From Bacilli bacterium (GTDB taxonomy: Bacteria; Bacillota_I; Bacilli_A; RFN20; CAG-288): a DNA stretch of 33,806 nucleotides. Made by a program: the position numbers and the translations under genes. Numbering within the stretch: position 1 is the stretch's first letter; the number at the start of each line of letters is the position of its first letter. Location: the NCBI GenBank assembly GCA_900763245.1, contig CAAFJQ010000145.1, forward strand, positions 1 through 33,806, read 5' to 3'. Shown one piece after another: positions 22,731 to 31,764 of the stretch. The notes beneath the pieces were generated by a model that was not told where the DNA came from, did not search any database, and was given only the letters and a program-made list of their open reading frames with translations.

Positions 22731-23600
22731 ATGGCTGACGAACACGTTTTAGACTATGTATCATGCGTAAAAGCAAAGCGCGAATGGAAAAATCTATTCC
22801 AGACAGTATTTGATCATACCTTGGCCTATTTGAAGAAAGAGGGCTCTTATGAAGTTTCCCTTTCTCTTCAGACTTTGGAAAACATGCAGAAATTCAACAA
22901 AGAATATCGCAATATCGATAGACCGACGGATGTTCTCACCTTTGCTTATCAGGAAGCTGATTTTGTCAAAGACGAACCGATCTTCGATTTAGGAGACATT
23001 ATGCTCTCTGTCGATGTCGCAAAGAAACAGGCCAGAGAATATCATCATCCATTGGAGAGAGAACTTGCATTCCTTTTCATCCACGGACTTCTTCACGCAT
23101 TTGGCTATGATCATCATCGCTCCGAAGAGGAAGCTGAGGAAATGTTTGCTCTTCAGAACGCCATTCTGAATTCTTTGCCCTATGATTTCTATACAAATCT
23201 AAATAAGGTCAAGAAGCTTCTTCTTGAAGCGCAGAGCCATTCGATTGCACCTTATTCAAATTTCCATGTCGGTGCTGTCGTCATGACAAAAGACGGAAAA
23301 TATCATATGGGATTCAACATCGAGAACTCTGCATTTGGTGTTTCGATGTGCGCAGAAAGATGCGCGCTGTTCCACACTTATTGTTCCGGCTATAACAAAG
23401 ATGATATCGTGTCATTGTCCTTGATCACATCATCGAGCAATGTCGGTACACCTTGCGGAAGCTGTCGCCAGGTCATGAGCGAATTGATGCATGTCAATTG
23501 CCCAGTCTATATCTACAACAAAGATGAAAGCGAGCACATGTTTACAACAGTCAAAGATTTATTGCCCTATATGTTCACCTCGGAGGATTATCACGCATGA
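22731..23600 (+). CDS. Fusion of endoribonuclease YbeY and cytidine deaminase
   Basis: 289 residues in one unbroken frame. Residues 1 to about 160 are YbeY, the metal-dependent RNase that matures 16S rRNA 3' ends and takes part in ribosome quality control: zinc ligands H118, H122 and H128 in HGLLHAFGYDHH, and RNIDRPTDVLTFAY upstream. Residues about 163-289 are a complete cytidine deaminase, which converts cytidine to uridine: APYSNFHVGAVV, catalytic E209 in CAER, zinc ligands C207, C242 and C245 (PCGSC). In Bacillus ybeY and cdd are separate genes with dgkA between them, before era; here dgkA is missing and the two neighbours are joined with almost no linker. All active-site residues of both halves are kept, so both activities are expected. 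era overlaps by four bases. Confidence 0.92.
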   Translation: MADEHVLDYVSCVKAKREWKNLFQTVFDHTLAYLKKEGSYEVSLSLQTLENMQKFNKEYRNIDRPTDVLTFAYQEADFVKDEPIFDLGDIMLSVDVAKKQAREYHHPLERELAFLFIHGLLHAFGYDHHRSEEEAEEMFALQNAILNSLPYDFYTNLNKVKKLLLEAQSHSIAPYSNFHVGAVVMTKDGKYHMGFNIENSAFGVSMCAERCALFHTYCSGYNKDDIVSLSLITSSSNVGTPCGSCRQVMSELMHVNCPVYIYNKDESEHMFTTVKDLLPYMFTSEDYHA

Positions 23601-24469
23601 AAAAAGTCGGATTCGCTTGTGTATACGGAAGAGCCAATGCCGGTAAAAGCACCATCATCAATAAATGCTTAGGCTTTAAGCTTCTCCCTGTTTCTTCTAA
23701 ACCTCAGACGACAAGAGACAATGTTAACGCCATCTACAACGACGAAGATTCTCAGATCATCTTTGTCGATACTCCTGGTGTTTTCAAACCTCATGGCAAA
23801 TTAGGAAGCATTTTGCTTCGCGATTCTGAAAGCGCCAAGGAAGGAGTCGATGTCATTGTCTATGTCATTGATGCCAGCGAAGTTCCGAACTTCGAACTTG
23901 CAAACAAACTTGCCAAACAGGATATTCCTGTCATTCTTTGCTTTAACAAGGTTGACCTTGTCAACGCTGAAATCGGTGAGAGCAGATTGGCTAGATATCT
24001 TGAAATCCTCCCTGATTGCAAAGTCATCCGCATGTCTGCCAAAGAAGGATTCGGCATCGAAGAACTTCTCAAGGAGATCAAGAGTCATTTCGAAGAAGGA
24101 GATCTTATCTTCCCTGAAGATATCATCTCTGACCGTCCGAAAGAATTCATCATCTCTGAAATCATCCGTGAGAAATGCATGAGACTTTTAAGCAAAGAGG
24201 TTCCTCATTCTATCTATGTCGATATGAAGCATGTCAGTGAGGATGAAGAAGGGATGGAGATCTTTGCTGATATCATCGTTGAAAAAGAATCCGAAAAGGC
24301 AATTGTCATCGGAAAAGGCGGAAAGATGATCGCTGAGATCTGCCGTTATAGCGAACAGTCCATCTCTTCTTATTTCGGTATGCCGGTGCGCTGCGAATTG
24401 TTGGTCAAAGCGATTCCTGATTGGAGAAATCAGGATAAATATCTGAAGAAATTCGGCTACGAAGAATGA
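23597..24469 (+). CDS. era: GTPase Era
   Basis: 290 residues. Era binds the 3' end of 16S rRNA and helps assemble the small ribosomal subunit. GTPase motifs: G1 GRANAGKST (11-19; family usually GRPNVGKST), G3 DTPG (58-61), G4 NKVD (117-120). The C-terminal KH domain binds RNA (EKAIVIGKGGKMIAEI). The ATG overlaps the stop of the ybeY/cdd fusion, and TCGGAGGA at 23580-23587 is the ribosome binding site. Being next to YbeY, which acts on the same rRNA end, fits. Confidence 0.97.
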   Translation: MKKVGFACVYGRANAGKSTIINKCLGFKLLPVSSKPQTTRDNVNAIYNDEDSQIIFVDTPGVFKPHGKLGSILLRDSESAKEGVDVIVYVIDASEVPNFELANKLAKQDIPVILCFNKVDLVNAEIGESRLARYLEILPDCKVIRMSAKEGFGIEELLKEIKSHFEEGDLIFPEDIISDRPKEFIISEIIREKCMRLLSKEVPHSIYVDMKHVSEDEEGMEIFADIIVEKESEKAIVIGKGGKMIAEICRYSEQSISSYFGMPVRCELLVKAIPDWRNQDKYLKKFGYEE

Positions 24470-25209
24470 TCTCTCTTCCTTTGAAGGACTCTCTTTGCTA
24501 CGTCCTTTCTGTTTCTCCGTTCAAAGAAGATTCGGCTGTTATCACTTTTGCTGGTGAACACGGCCTTTTTTCGGGGCTTGCAAAAGGCATCTATAAGCCG
24601 AAGAGCCCTTTGAAATCGCTCCTTATCATTCCTGATCTTGTCAAAGTGGATTACAGAGAAACGTCAGATGGATTGAACCTTGTTTCTTCGGCTCAGGTGA
24701 TCGAAGACAACTCGCTTCTTTGTCAGGATTATGGCAAATCCTGCTTTCTCTTCTTTCTTCAGGAACTTTCCTTGGTGTTATTCAAGTATGGCGATTCTTA
24801 TCCTAGCGATGAGATCTATCAGCTTCTTTCTTCCTTGAAAAATCACGATGACATTCTTTCCTATTCCATTCTTCTTTTGGGCATCTTCTATCGAAGTCTA
24901 GGTATCGATGTGAAGACAGATTGCTGTCTTTATTGTCAAAAGACAAAGAATATTGTTTCTTACGATTTACAGAAGGGTGGATTTATCTGCAAGGATTGTT
25001 TACAAGATGAAGAACGTGCTCCTGAGATGAAATTATATATTCTCAAATATGCGTTTTCTTCTTTGTCTAAAACGATTCTTGATAAGAAAGTACCTAAAAA
25101 AGAAGGAAAGGAAATTCTTTCTGAACTTCTTAATCATCTTATCGATTATTTCGATCTGAAACCTATCCGATCTTTTTCGCTTCTTCTCGAAGCAATTGAT
25201 AACAAATAG
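24466..25209 (+). CDS. recO: DNA repair protein RecO
   Basis: 247 residues. RecO helps RecR load RecA onto single-stranded DNA covered by SSB. An N-terminal OB-fold (about 1-80) and a C-terminal helical part with a four-cysteine zinc finger (C154, C157, C175, C178) match the family, as does the Firmicute order era-recO-glycyl-tRNA synthetase. It overlaps era by four bases (ATGA). Confidence 0.93.
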   Translation: MISLPLKDSLCYVLSVSPFKEDSAVITFAGEHGLFSGLAKGIYKPKSPLKSLLIIPDLVKVDYRETSDGLNLVSSAQVIEDNSLLCQDYGKSCFLFFLQELSLVLFKYGDSYPSDEIYQLLSSLKNHDDILSYSILLLGIFYRSLGIDVKTDCCLYCQKTKNIVSYDLQKGGFICKDCLQDEERAPEMKLYILKYAFSSLSKTILDKKVPKKEGKEILSELLNHLIDYFDLKPIRSFSLLLEAIDNK

Positions 25210-25222
25210 TGTTCTTCGTTTA

Positions 25223-25231
25223 TGTTATACT
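25223..25231 (+). promoter_or_regulatory. Extended -10 promoter of glyQS-dnaG-rpoD run
   Basis: TGT-TATACT at 25223-25231, no clear -35. The surrounding 11 bases TGTTATACTAT are identical to the apt promoter at 33653-33663. The leader of about 30 bases carries AAGAGG as ribosome binding site. At 59 bases, the gap is too short for a T-box. Confidence 0.6.
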
Positions 25232-25268
25232 ATTTAAGTTTACTAACTATTTATAAGAGGTAAAAATC

Positions 25269-26666
25269 ATGGCAGAAAAAGAAATCAAATTCGAAGAAGT
25301 CACAAGCCACCTTATCACAAGCGGCTTTGTTTATCCAGGTTCCGATATTTACGGCGGTTTATCTAACTCTTGGGATTACGGCCCGTTAGGCACATTGCTG
25401 AAAAATCACGTCAAGGATTTATGGCTCCGCCACTTCGTCCGCGGCATTGAATACAATGTTCAGATCGATCCGGCCATCATCATGAATCCAAAGGTCTGGG
25501 AAGCTACCGGACACGTTGCAAACTTCCATGATCCGCTTGTCGACTGCAAGTATTGTCACTCCCGTTTCAGAGCTGATCAGATCATCCATGATCAGAAACC
25601 TGAACTCGATGTCGATGGTATGACACAGGAAGAGCTCAATACTGTTATGCAGTCTGGTGAAATTGTCTGCCCTAGCTGCGGAAAGAATCAGTTCACTCCT
25701 ATCCGTCAGTTCCAGATGATGTTCAAAACCTTCATCGGTGTCACGGAAGACAAGCAGTCTGCTGTCTATCTCCGTCCTGAAACCGCACAAGGTATCTTTG
25801 TCAACTTCAAGAATGTCATGCGTACAACCAGAAGAAAGCTTCCTATCGGCATTGTCGATATCGGTAAGTCTTTCCGTAATGAAATCACTCCTGGCAACTT
25901 CACCTTCCGTACCAGAGAGTTCGAACAGATGGAAATCGAATTTTTCTTCAAGCCTGGCGAAGATGACAAGTGGTTTGAGTTCTATAAGGAAAACTGCAAG
26001 ACCTTTGTCGAAAAGCTCGGATTGAAAGCTGAAAAAGTCCGCTTCCGCGATCATGAACCGGCTGAGCTCGCATTCTATTCCAAGGCGACAACGGATATCG
26101 AATATGATTTCCCGACCATCGGATGGGGTGAACTCATGGGTATTGCCTGCCGTGGCGATTATGATCTTTCCAAGCATATGCAGTTCTCCAGCCAGGATCT
26201 TACTTATCTTGATCCTGAGACAAATACAAAGTATGTCCCGCATGTTGTCGAGCCTTCCTTCGGTTTGGATCGTTTGATGCTCGCATTATGCTGTGATGCC
26301 TATGATGTCGAAGAACTTGCTGATGGCAAGGATTCCAGAATTGTCATGCACTTCACTCCTGAACTTGCTCCGTATTCTGTTGCAGTCATGCCTTTGAGCA
26401 ACAAGCTCAATGAGAGCGCTAAGAAGGTCTTTGACGCATTGCGCTTCAATTATGATGCAATCTTCGATACAACTGGAAGCATTGGCAAACGTTACCGCAG
26501 AGAGGATGCTATCGGCACTCCTTTATGCGTCACTTATGACTTCCAGAGCGAAGAGGATCAGACTGTCACTGTCCGTGAGAGAGATTCCATGGCGCAGGAG
26601 AGAGTCAAGATCGCTGATTTGGATAACTATATTCATGCATTTCTGCATAAAAATGAAGTGAAGTAA
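25269..26666 (+). CDS. glyQS: Glycine-tRNA ligase, homodimeric type
   Basis: 465 residues. It charges tRNA-Gly; this is the single-chain alpha2 form, not the two-subunit GlyQ/GlyS enzyme. The N-terminal SSGFVYPGSDIYGG-like start (SGFVYPGSDIYGGLSNSWDY, 18-37), a four-cysteine zinc ribbon (C93, C96, C134, C137), motif 2 (SFRNEITPGNFTFRTREF), motif 3 (EPSFGLDRLMLAL) and a C-terminal anticodon domain are all visible. It heads a run with dnaG and rpoD, as in several Firmicutes. Confidence 0.97.
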   Translation: MAEKEIKFEEVTSHLITSGFVYPGSDIYGGLSNSWDYGPLGTLLKNHVKDLWLRHFVRGIEYNVQIDPAIIMNPKVWEATGHVANFHDPLVDCKYCHSRFRADQIIHDQKPELDVDGMTQEELNTVMQSGEIVCPSCGKNQFTPIRQFQMMFKTFIGVTEDKQSAVYLRPETAQGIFVNFKNVMRTTRRKLPIGIVDIGKSFRNEITPGNFTFRTREFEQMEIEFFFKPGEDDKWFEFYKENCKTFVEKLGLKAEKVRFRDHEPAELAFYSKATTDIEYDFPTIGWGELMGIACRGDYDLSKHMQFSSQDLTYLDPETNTKYVPHVVEPSFGLDRLMLALCCDAYDVEELADGKDSRIVMHFTPELAPYSVAVMPLSNKLNESAKKVFDALRFNYDAIFDTTGSIGKRYRREDAIGTPLCVTYDFQSEEDQTVTVRERDSMAQERVKIADLDNYIHAFLHKNEVK

Positions 26667-26677
26667 GGAGTATTGAT

Positions 26678-28759
26678 TTGGCTAATAAGCAACAAGAAAA
26701 CATCTTCAGAACAGTCGACTCAAAAGCGGATATCGTCAAGGTGGTATCCGCCTTTTTGGGTTTTAACAATCTTCATAAACACGGAAAAATCTATAAGGCA
26801 ATCTGCCCTTTCCACAACGATACCGATCCTTCCATGCAGGTAAATCCGGAACGTAACAACTTCCATTGTTTTGCCTGCGGATCGATGGGCGGTCCGATTG
26901 ACTTTGTCAAAAAGTATAAGGGCGTGAGACCGATTGAGGCACTGAAAATCGTAGCGGATATCTGTTCAATTCCTTTGCCTTCTGAGTTGAATACGGAACG
27001 TTTTATTCCTCAGATTGAAAAAGATTATCCGAATGAACTGAAGGCGCTTGAAGATGCCGATAAATTCTATCAGCTTGTTCTGCAGCGCAAATCCGGAACG
27101 GAAGGGAAGGAATATCTTGAAAAAAGAGGCCTTTCCCAGGAAATTGTCTCTCATTTTGGTATTGGTTATGCCCCTGATGATCCCAAGATGATCATCGATG
27201 CGTTAAGAAAGCAAGGCTACGATGTCAATACCTTATCAAAAGCCGGTATTTTATCTGCTTCTTCGACTTTGGAGGACCGCTTCTTCCATCGAATCATGTT
27301 TCCGATCAGGGACAACTCTGGACACTTGGTCGCTTTCTCTGGCCGTGTTCTGAAAAAGGAACAAAGCCCTTCGAAATACATCAACTATCCTGAGACGCTT
27401 CTCTTTAAGAAGAACGAAATCCTATATCATTTTTCCAAGGCCAAAGAAGATGCAAAAAGAAAAGGCTACATCTATATTGTCGAAGGATTCATGGATGTCA
27501 TTGCAGTATGCAGGGCTGGTTTGTTTGCTGTCTGCGGCACCATGGGAACTGCCTTGACACAGGAACATATCAATGCGTTGAAGAATCTAGGCGTTGAAGT
27601 CAGACTTTGTCTTGATAGCGATGAACCAGGACAGCTAGGCGAAGAAAAAGCTGCTGAAGCCTTGCTGAAAAATAGTGTTCCGTTTAGAATCGTCAGAAAA
27701 TTCAAGACTGGAAAAGATGCTGATGAAGTTCTGACAAATGGAAAAGAAAACGGCGCAAAAGATCTTCTTGACCAATTGAATCGTCTATATGATCCTTTTC
27801 TCTTCTTTTTACGACGTACCTTGAAGAACCGCAACATGCTTAGCGACTCTGTCGAGATACAGACCTTCTTACGAAACAACTGCAAGTATTATGCTGCACT
27901 TGATGATATCTCAAAAGCGAGGGACTTAGAACTTCTTTCCAAGGTCTGCTCTTTGAGCAAAGAGACACTGCAAAAAGTTCTTGCTAATATTACGCCAACC
28001 AACATACAAGACCAAAATCAAAGCTCCGACTTAAATTTTGAAAAGCCTAACGATTTTATTCCATATAAGAAGAATGGAAGCTTTAGGAAGCGTACTGTTC
28101 CTCTTGAAGCCAATAATATCCATTGCACATGGAGTGACAAATATCAGCTGAGCGATATGCTTCTTGCTTTGACCGAGATGGCAAAGAACAATGCTGAATC
28201 CGGTGGAACACTGCCTTTGCTGATTGATAACGAGTGCTCCCTTGTCATCGTTCTTACCCATTCATATGATGCCTTTGTTCAATTGCAAAGTTCTAGAACT
28301 GATTTTGTCTTCGAACCCTTTGCAAAACTGGTCAATCTGATCGGCGATGAATACTTGCGTCATCCTGGAAACAAAGAACCATTCACTGCCCTTGATTATG
28401 ATGCTTTAAGAAAAGCGATAGAGGAAGTGAAGAACAAGGACGAAGCTGAGAATGAAAAAGACAGTGATGATGATCCATTAGGTATCTTTGATGATGAGAT
28501 GGATGATTCTTCTCCTTATGTCGAAATGGACGAGAAAGAGAAAGCTTTTCTTCTAGATTTTGTATCCGGCATTGAGAAGCTTAGCAATGATTGTTTCGAT
28601 ATGGATACATTCAAAAACAATCTAGTCCTTCATCCCTACTATGTGCTGTGGGATAGGCTTGAAGGCAAGAAGAATTTGTCTGGTATCAGTGATAGCAAAG
28701 ATGAAATCGAGATCTTCAGACTGAAAGGTCTCATTAGAAAAAACAGCGGAAAAATCTAA
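26678..28759 (+). CDS. dnaG: DNA primase DnaG
   Basis: 693 residues from a TTG start, supported by AAGGAG (26665-26670) seven bases upstream. DnaG makes the RNA primers for replication. The zinc-binding domain has C43, H46, C64 and C67; the Toprim catalytic core has E269 (VEGFMD) and D313/D315 (CLDSDEPGQ). It is about 90 residues longer than usual: the C-terminal helicase-interacting region is divergent and contains a very acidic linker (about 585-625, with DSDDDP and DDEMDDSS). rpoD follows 64 bases later, the conserved macromolecular-synthesis order. Confidence 0.96.
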   Translation: MANKQQENIFRTVDSKADIVKVVSAFLGFNNLHKHGKIYKAICPFHNDTDPSMQVNPERNNFHCFACGSMGGPIDFVKKYKGVRPIEALKIVADICSIPLPSELNTERFIPQIEKDYPNELKALEDADKFYQLVLQRKSGTEGKEYLEKRGLSQEIVSHFGIGYAPDDPKMIIDALRKQGYDVNTLSKAGILSASSTLEDRFFHRIMFPIRDNSGHLVAFSGRVLKKEQSPSKYINYPETLLFKKNEILYHFSKAKEDAKRKGYIYIVEGFMDVIAVCRAGLFAVCGTMGTALTQEHINALKNLGVEVRLCLDSDEPGQLGEEKAAEALLKNSVPFRIVRKFKTGKDADEVLTNGKENGAKDLLDQLNRLYDPFLFFLRRTLKNRNMLSDSVEIQTFLRNNCKYYAALDDISKARDLELLSKVCSLSKETLQKVLANITPTNIQDQNQSSDLNFEKPNDFIPYKKNGSFRKRTVPLEANNIHCTWSDKYQLSDMLLALTEMAKNNAESGGTLPLLIDNECSLVIVLTHSYDAFVQLQSSRTDFVFEPFAKLVNLIGDEYLRHPGNKEPFTALDYDALRKAIEEVKNKDEAENEKDSDDDPLGIFDDEMDDSSPYVEMDEKEKAFLLDFVSGIEKLSNDCFDMDTFKNNLVLHPYYVLWDRLEGKKNLSGISDSKDEIEIFRLKGLIRKNSGKI

Positions 28760-28823
28760 TAGATTTCCTTATTTCCTTGAAAAGAGAAGAATATTTTTAA
28801 TAATGAATTTGGAGTGTGACAGA

Positions 28824-30335
28824 ATGAAAAAAACAACGAATAAACCTGAAGAAGCAAAAGAGACAGTCCTAAGCGAAGAGACTGAGGCTGTCAAGCAGGA
28901 AAAATCGAAGAAAGCAAAAAAGAAAGCTGCTGAAAAGCCTGTTGTTGATGAAGACATCAAGACAGAAGCAGAAGAAAAGCCTGTTAAGAAGCCTGCAAAG
29001 AAGAAAACTGCCAAGAAGAATGAGTTTTCTGATATCGAAGAGATTCAGGAAAAGGTTCCTGTTCAGGAAAACGAAATTCAGGACGATATCATCATGGATG
29101 AAGATATCGATGAATTTGTCATGAAGAACAAAGAGCAGTCCAAGGGCAAGAAAGGCAAAAAGACAATTGCCGAACTTGCCAATGAGAACAAGGAACTCAT
29201 CGGTCTTGATGATATCAAGCAGCATTTTTTGGATATCGGCAAAAAGAACAATGGCGTTTATAAACAGACCGAATTCGATAAATATATTTCTAAGTTCGAA
29301 TTGTCCGATGACGATCTTGTCGAACTTCAGGATTTCCTGATGGAGAACAACCTTCATTCCGACAGCGAGAATCTTGATGATGAAGTCCTTGATCCTGTCG
29401 AGGACGATGACGATGTCTCTTCCGAAGATGATTTCGATAATGAAGAGCCTGATTATGATGACGATGATGAAGATTATTATGCTGCTACAGATGTGAAGAA
29501 TGCAGATCCTGTCAGACAGTATCTCCACTCTATCGGCGCTTATCAGGTCCTTGAAAGCAAGGAAAAAGAGGTTGAGCTTGCCAAACGTGTTTTAGAGCAT
29601 GACCAGGATGCAAAAGATGAGCTCATTCAGTGCAATCTGAAGCTTGTCGTCTCTATTGCAAAGCATTATGTAAACCGCGGTATGGACTTCCTTGACCTTA
29701 TTCAGGAAGGCAACCTCGGCTTGATGAAGGCTGTCGATAAATTCGACTATACCAGAGGATTTAAGTTCTCCACTTATGCCACATGGTGGATCCGTCAGGC
29801 CATCACAAGAGCTTTGGCCGATCAGGCAAGAACCATCCGTATTCCTGTTCACATGGTCGAAACCATCAACAAGATTACAAGAGCTACCAGAAAACTCGTT
29901 CAGAAATATAATCGTGATCCTACAGCAGAAGAAATCTCTGAGGAGCTTGGCGGAACATTGTCTCCTAGCAAGATTCGTGATATTCAGCAGATTGCACTCG
30001 ATCCTCTTTCTCTTGAAAAGCCGGTCGGCGAAGAAGAGGACAGCCATGTCGGAGACTTCATCGAAGACAAGGACAACATCTCTCCTTATGAATATGCCAA
30101 TCGTTCTATGGAAACAGAGAGAATCAATGAGGTTCTCGGTCAGCTGACTGAAAAGGAAGCTCGTATCATCCGTCTCCGTTATGGTCTTGAAGACGGCCGC
30201 ACTCATACACTAGAAGAGGTCGGCAAGGAATTCAATGTCACCAGAGAACGTATTCGTCAGATTGAAGCCAAGGCTTTGAAGAAGCTTCGTCACCCAGCAA
30301 GAAGCAAACTCTTAAAGGATTTCTGTGACCAGTAA
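28824..30335 (+). CDS. rpoD: Primary sigma factor RpoD (SigA)
   Basis: 503 residues from the ATG at 28824, ten bases after GGAG; an in-frame ATG at 28803 has no ribosome binding site. It directs RNA polymerase to housekeeping promoters. Residues 1-110 are a lysine/alanine/glutamate-rich extension, followed by region 1.1 (about 113-180), an acidic linker (185-218), and regions 1.2-2 (DPVRQYLHSIG at 228; LIQEGNLGLMKAV at 292; YATWWIRQAIT, 318-328, recognising the -10), region 3, and region 4 with the -35-reading helix NVTRERIRQIEAKALKKLR (471-489). All recognition residues are standard, matching the TATAAT and TTGNNN-type boxes seen in the window. Confidence 0.97.
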   Translation: MKKTTNKPEEAKETVLSEETEAVKQEKSKKAKKKAAEKPVVDEDIKTEAEEKPVKKPAKKKTAKKNEFSDIEEIQEKVPVQENEIQDDIIMDEDIDEFVMKNKEQSKGKKGKKTIAELANENKELIGLDDIKQHFLDIGKKNNGVYKQTEFDKYISKFELSDDDLVELQDFLMENNLHSDSENLDDEVLDPVEDDDDVSSEDDFDNEEPDYDDDDEDYYAATDVKNADPVRQYLHSIGAYQVLESKEKEVELAKRVLEHDQDAKDELIQCNLKLVVSIAKHYVNRGMDFLDLIQEGNLGLMKAVDKFDYTRGFKFSTYATWWIRQAITRALADQARTIRIPVHMVETINKITRATRKLVQKYNRDPTAEEISEELGGTLSPSKIRDIQQIALDPLSLEKPVGEEEDSHVGDFIEDKDNISPYEYANRSMETERINEVLGQLTEKEARIIRLRYGLEDGRTHTLEEVGKEFNVTRERIRQIEAKALKKLRHPARSKLLKDFCDQ

Positions 30336-30981
30336 TCTATCTTCGCGTCTGTTTGACGCGTTTAGCATGATCCCTAGCGGCGAGATTGTCATGGACATCG
30401 GCGCTGATAGGGGGTTGCTTGCTAAAGAACTTGCCAAAAACGGCTTTAAAGTCTATGCGAGCGAAAATAAAAAAGGACCTTTTTCCGCATTGAAAGAAAA
30501 CACAAGGAAGGAATGCCAGGATTATTCCCTTAAATGCATCTTCACAGATGGCATCGACATTCTTCCTTCCGATGTCACACTTCTTTCAATGATGGGAATG
30601 GGTGGCAATACGATCTATGATATTCTTCAAAGACATCAGGAAAAGCTTGGTCAGATCAGCTATATTCTGATTGAACCACAGAGCGATTATCTTTTGCCTT
30701 TGGAATATCTTCTGAATCTCAACTATCATGTTGTAAAAGGAAAATACGTATTCGAAAAACGATATTATCCGCTTCTTCTTCTGAAAAAAGAAGAGAAAAA
30801 GATGGAGTATACTCCTCTTGAGCTTCTTTACTGCATTCTCCCGTTAAGAGAGAAAGATCCTCTTTTGAAAGAACATCTTTTGAAAGAGAAAGAGCGTCTT
30901 CTCTCTCTTCCTGAAGATGTCAGAGAAAAGAAAGAAGAGGAAATCGATAACATCGAGAAAGGATTACGCTATTATGAATGA
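30325..30981 (+). CDS. trmK: tRNA (adenine22-N1)-methyltransferase TrmK
   Basis: 218 residues from a GTG start inside the end of rpoD (11-base overlap), with AAAGGA (30315-30320) upstream. It methylates A22 in the D-loop of tRNAs, using S-adenosylmethionine. The SAM-binding motif VMDIGADRGLLAKEL lies at about 22-36 and the family's GMGG at about 91-94, followed by a helical C-terminal region. The order rpoD-trmK-nif3 is conserved in Bacilli (yqfN-yqfO). Confidence 0.9.
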   Translation: MTSNLSSRLFDAFSMIPSGEIVMDIGADRGLLAKELAKNGFKVYASENKKGPFSALKENTRKECQDYSLKCIFTDGIDILPSDVTLLSMMGMGGNTIYDILQRHQEKLGQISYILIEPQSDYLLPLEYLLNLNYHVVKGKYVFEKRYYPLLLLKKEEKKMEYTPLELLYCILPLREKDPLLKEHLLKEKERLLSLPEDVREKKEEEIDNIEKGLRYYE

Positions 30982-31744
30982 ACGTTCATTGATCCGTCAC
31001 ATCAATAAGCTCTTTCCGCCTTCCTCTTCTGAAGTATGGGATTTTCCAGGCTTTCAGTGCGGTGTAAGACATCCGGAAAGAACAGTCAACAAGGTTTTGC
31101 TTTGCCTTGACTTCACAGAAGATGTTCTTGTTGAAGCGAAACGCTATAGACCTGACCTTATTCTTACACATCATCCTTTCTTCTTCGGAAAGAAAAAAGA
31201 TGTTCTTTCTATAGATGCCAAGAAAATCTACCTGACTAAGGAGATTGAAAAACTGGATTGTCCGCTTTACTCCTATCACACCGATTATGACAAAGGAGAA
31301 AACGGCATGAATGATACCCTTTTGTTCGTTCTTAAAATGAAGAGAATCAAGGTAGCAGATGATGGTCTGATGAGGCTTGCTTCTCTTGAAAAGGAAATGA
31401 CGATTGAAGAACTTGTCGATGATGTCAAAGGAAAACTGAATCTTCCCTTCCTTCTTTATCTTAAAGGGGAAAAGACGGAAATCGAAAAGATTGCACTGGT
31501 TGCGGGTGGCGATTCCGCTGCTTATTTTGACGCCCTTTCTTTGGGAGCGGACTGTTATATTTCAGGAGATTGCCCGCATCATACAAGACTTGAGATGAGA
31601 AGATATGGCATCAATTATATCGAGCTTCCGCATGAAGTTGAGGAACTTGGTTTCCTTAAAGGCATGAAAAAAACATTAGAGACAATCTCTCCTTCTCTTG
31701 ATATCTCCTCTGTTGTTTTTGAAAAGTATTTCGATATCCGCTAA
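30974..31744 (+). CDS. Nif3-like dinuclear metal-binding protein (YqfO family, short form)
   Basis: 256 residues from the ATG at 30974, which overlaps the end of trmK by eight bases; the longer frame from 30917 would run through trmK and lacks a ribosome binding site. Nif3/GTP-cyclohydrolase-I-like proteins bind two metal ions. Likely ligands: H66-H67 (LTHHPFFF), the aspartate in HTDYD (102-106), and H220 with E224 (LPHEVEELGF). The PII-like inserted domain of Bacillus YqfO is absent, making this the short YbgI-like form. The biochemical function is not settled for the family. Confidence 0.88.
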   Translation: MNERSLIRHINKLFPPSSSEVWDFPGFQCGVRHPERTVNKVLLCLDFTEDVLVEAKRYRPDLILTHHPFFFGKKKDVLSIDAKKIYLTKEIEKLDCPLYSYHTDYDKGENGMNDTLLFVLKMKRIKVADDGLMRLASLEKEMTIEELVDDVKGKLNLPFLLYLKGEKTEIEKIALVAGGDSAAYFDALSLGADCYISGDCPHHTRLEMRRYGINYIELPHEVEELGFLKGMKKTLETISPSLDISSVVFEKYFDIR

Positions 31745-31764
31745 GGATGAATGGAGGAAGTTTT

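Noticed and set aside
25210..25268. T-box riboswitches upstream of glyQS, pheS or thrS
   Set aside because: The gaps before these genes are 59, 18 and 31 bases, much too short for a T-box leader, and the T-box core sequence is not seen.
28869..29528. A 219-codon minus-strand open frame within rpoD
   Set aside because: It is the reverse of the lysine/acid-rich rpoD N-terminus. The isoleucine- and phenylalanine-rich product merely mirrors that composition.
30917..30973. A 19-codon longer nif3 start
   Set aside because: It lies inside trmK, codes for a lysine/arginine-rich stretch foreign to the family, and the ATG at 30974 has a ribosome binding site and the expected N-terminus.
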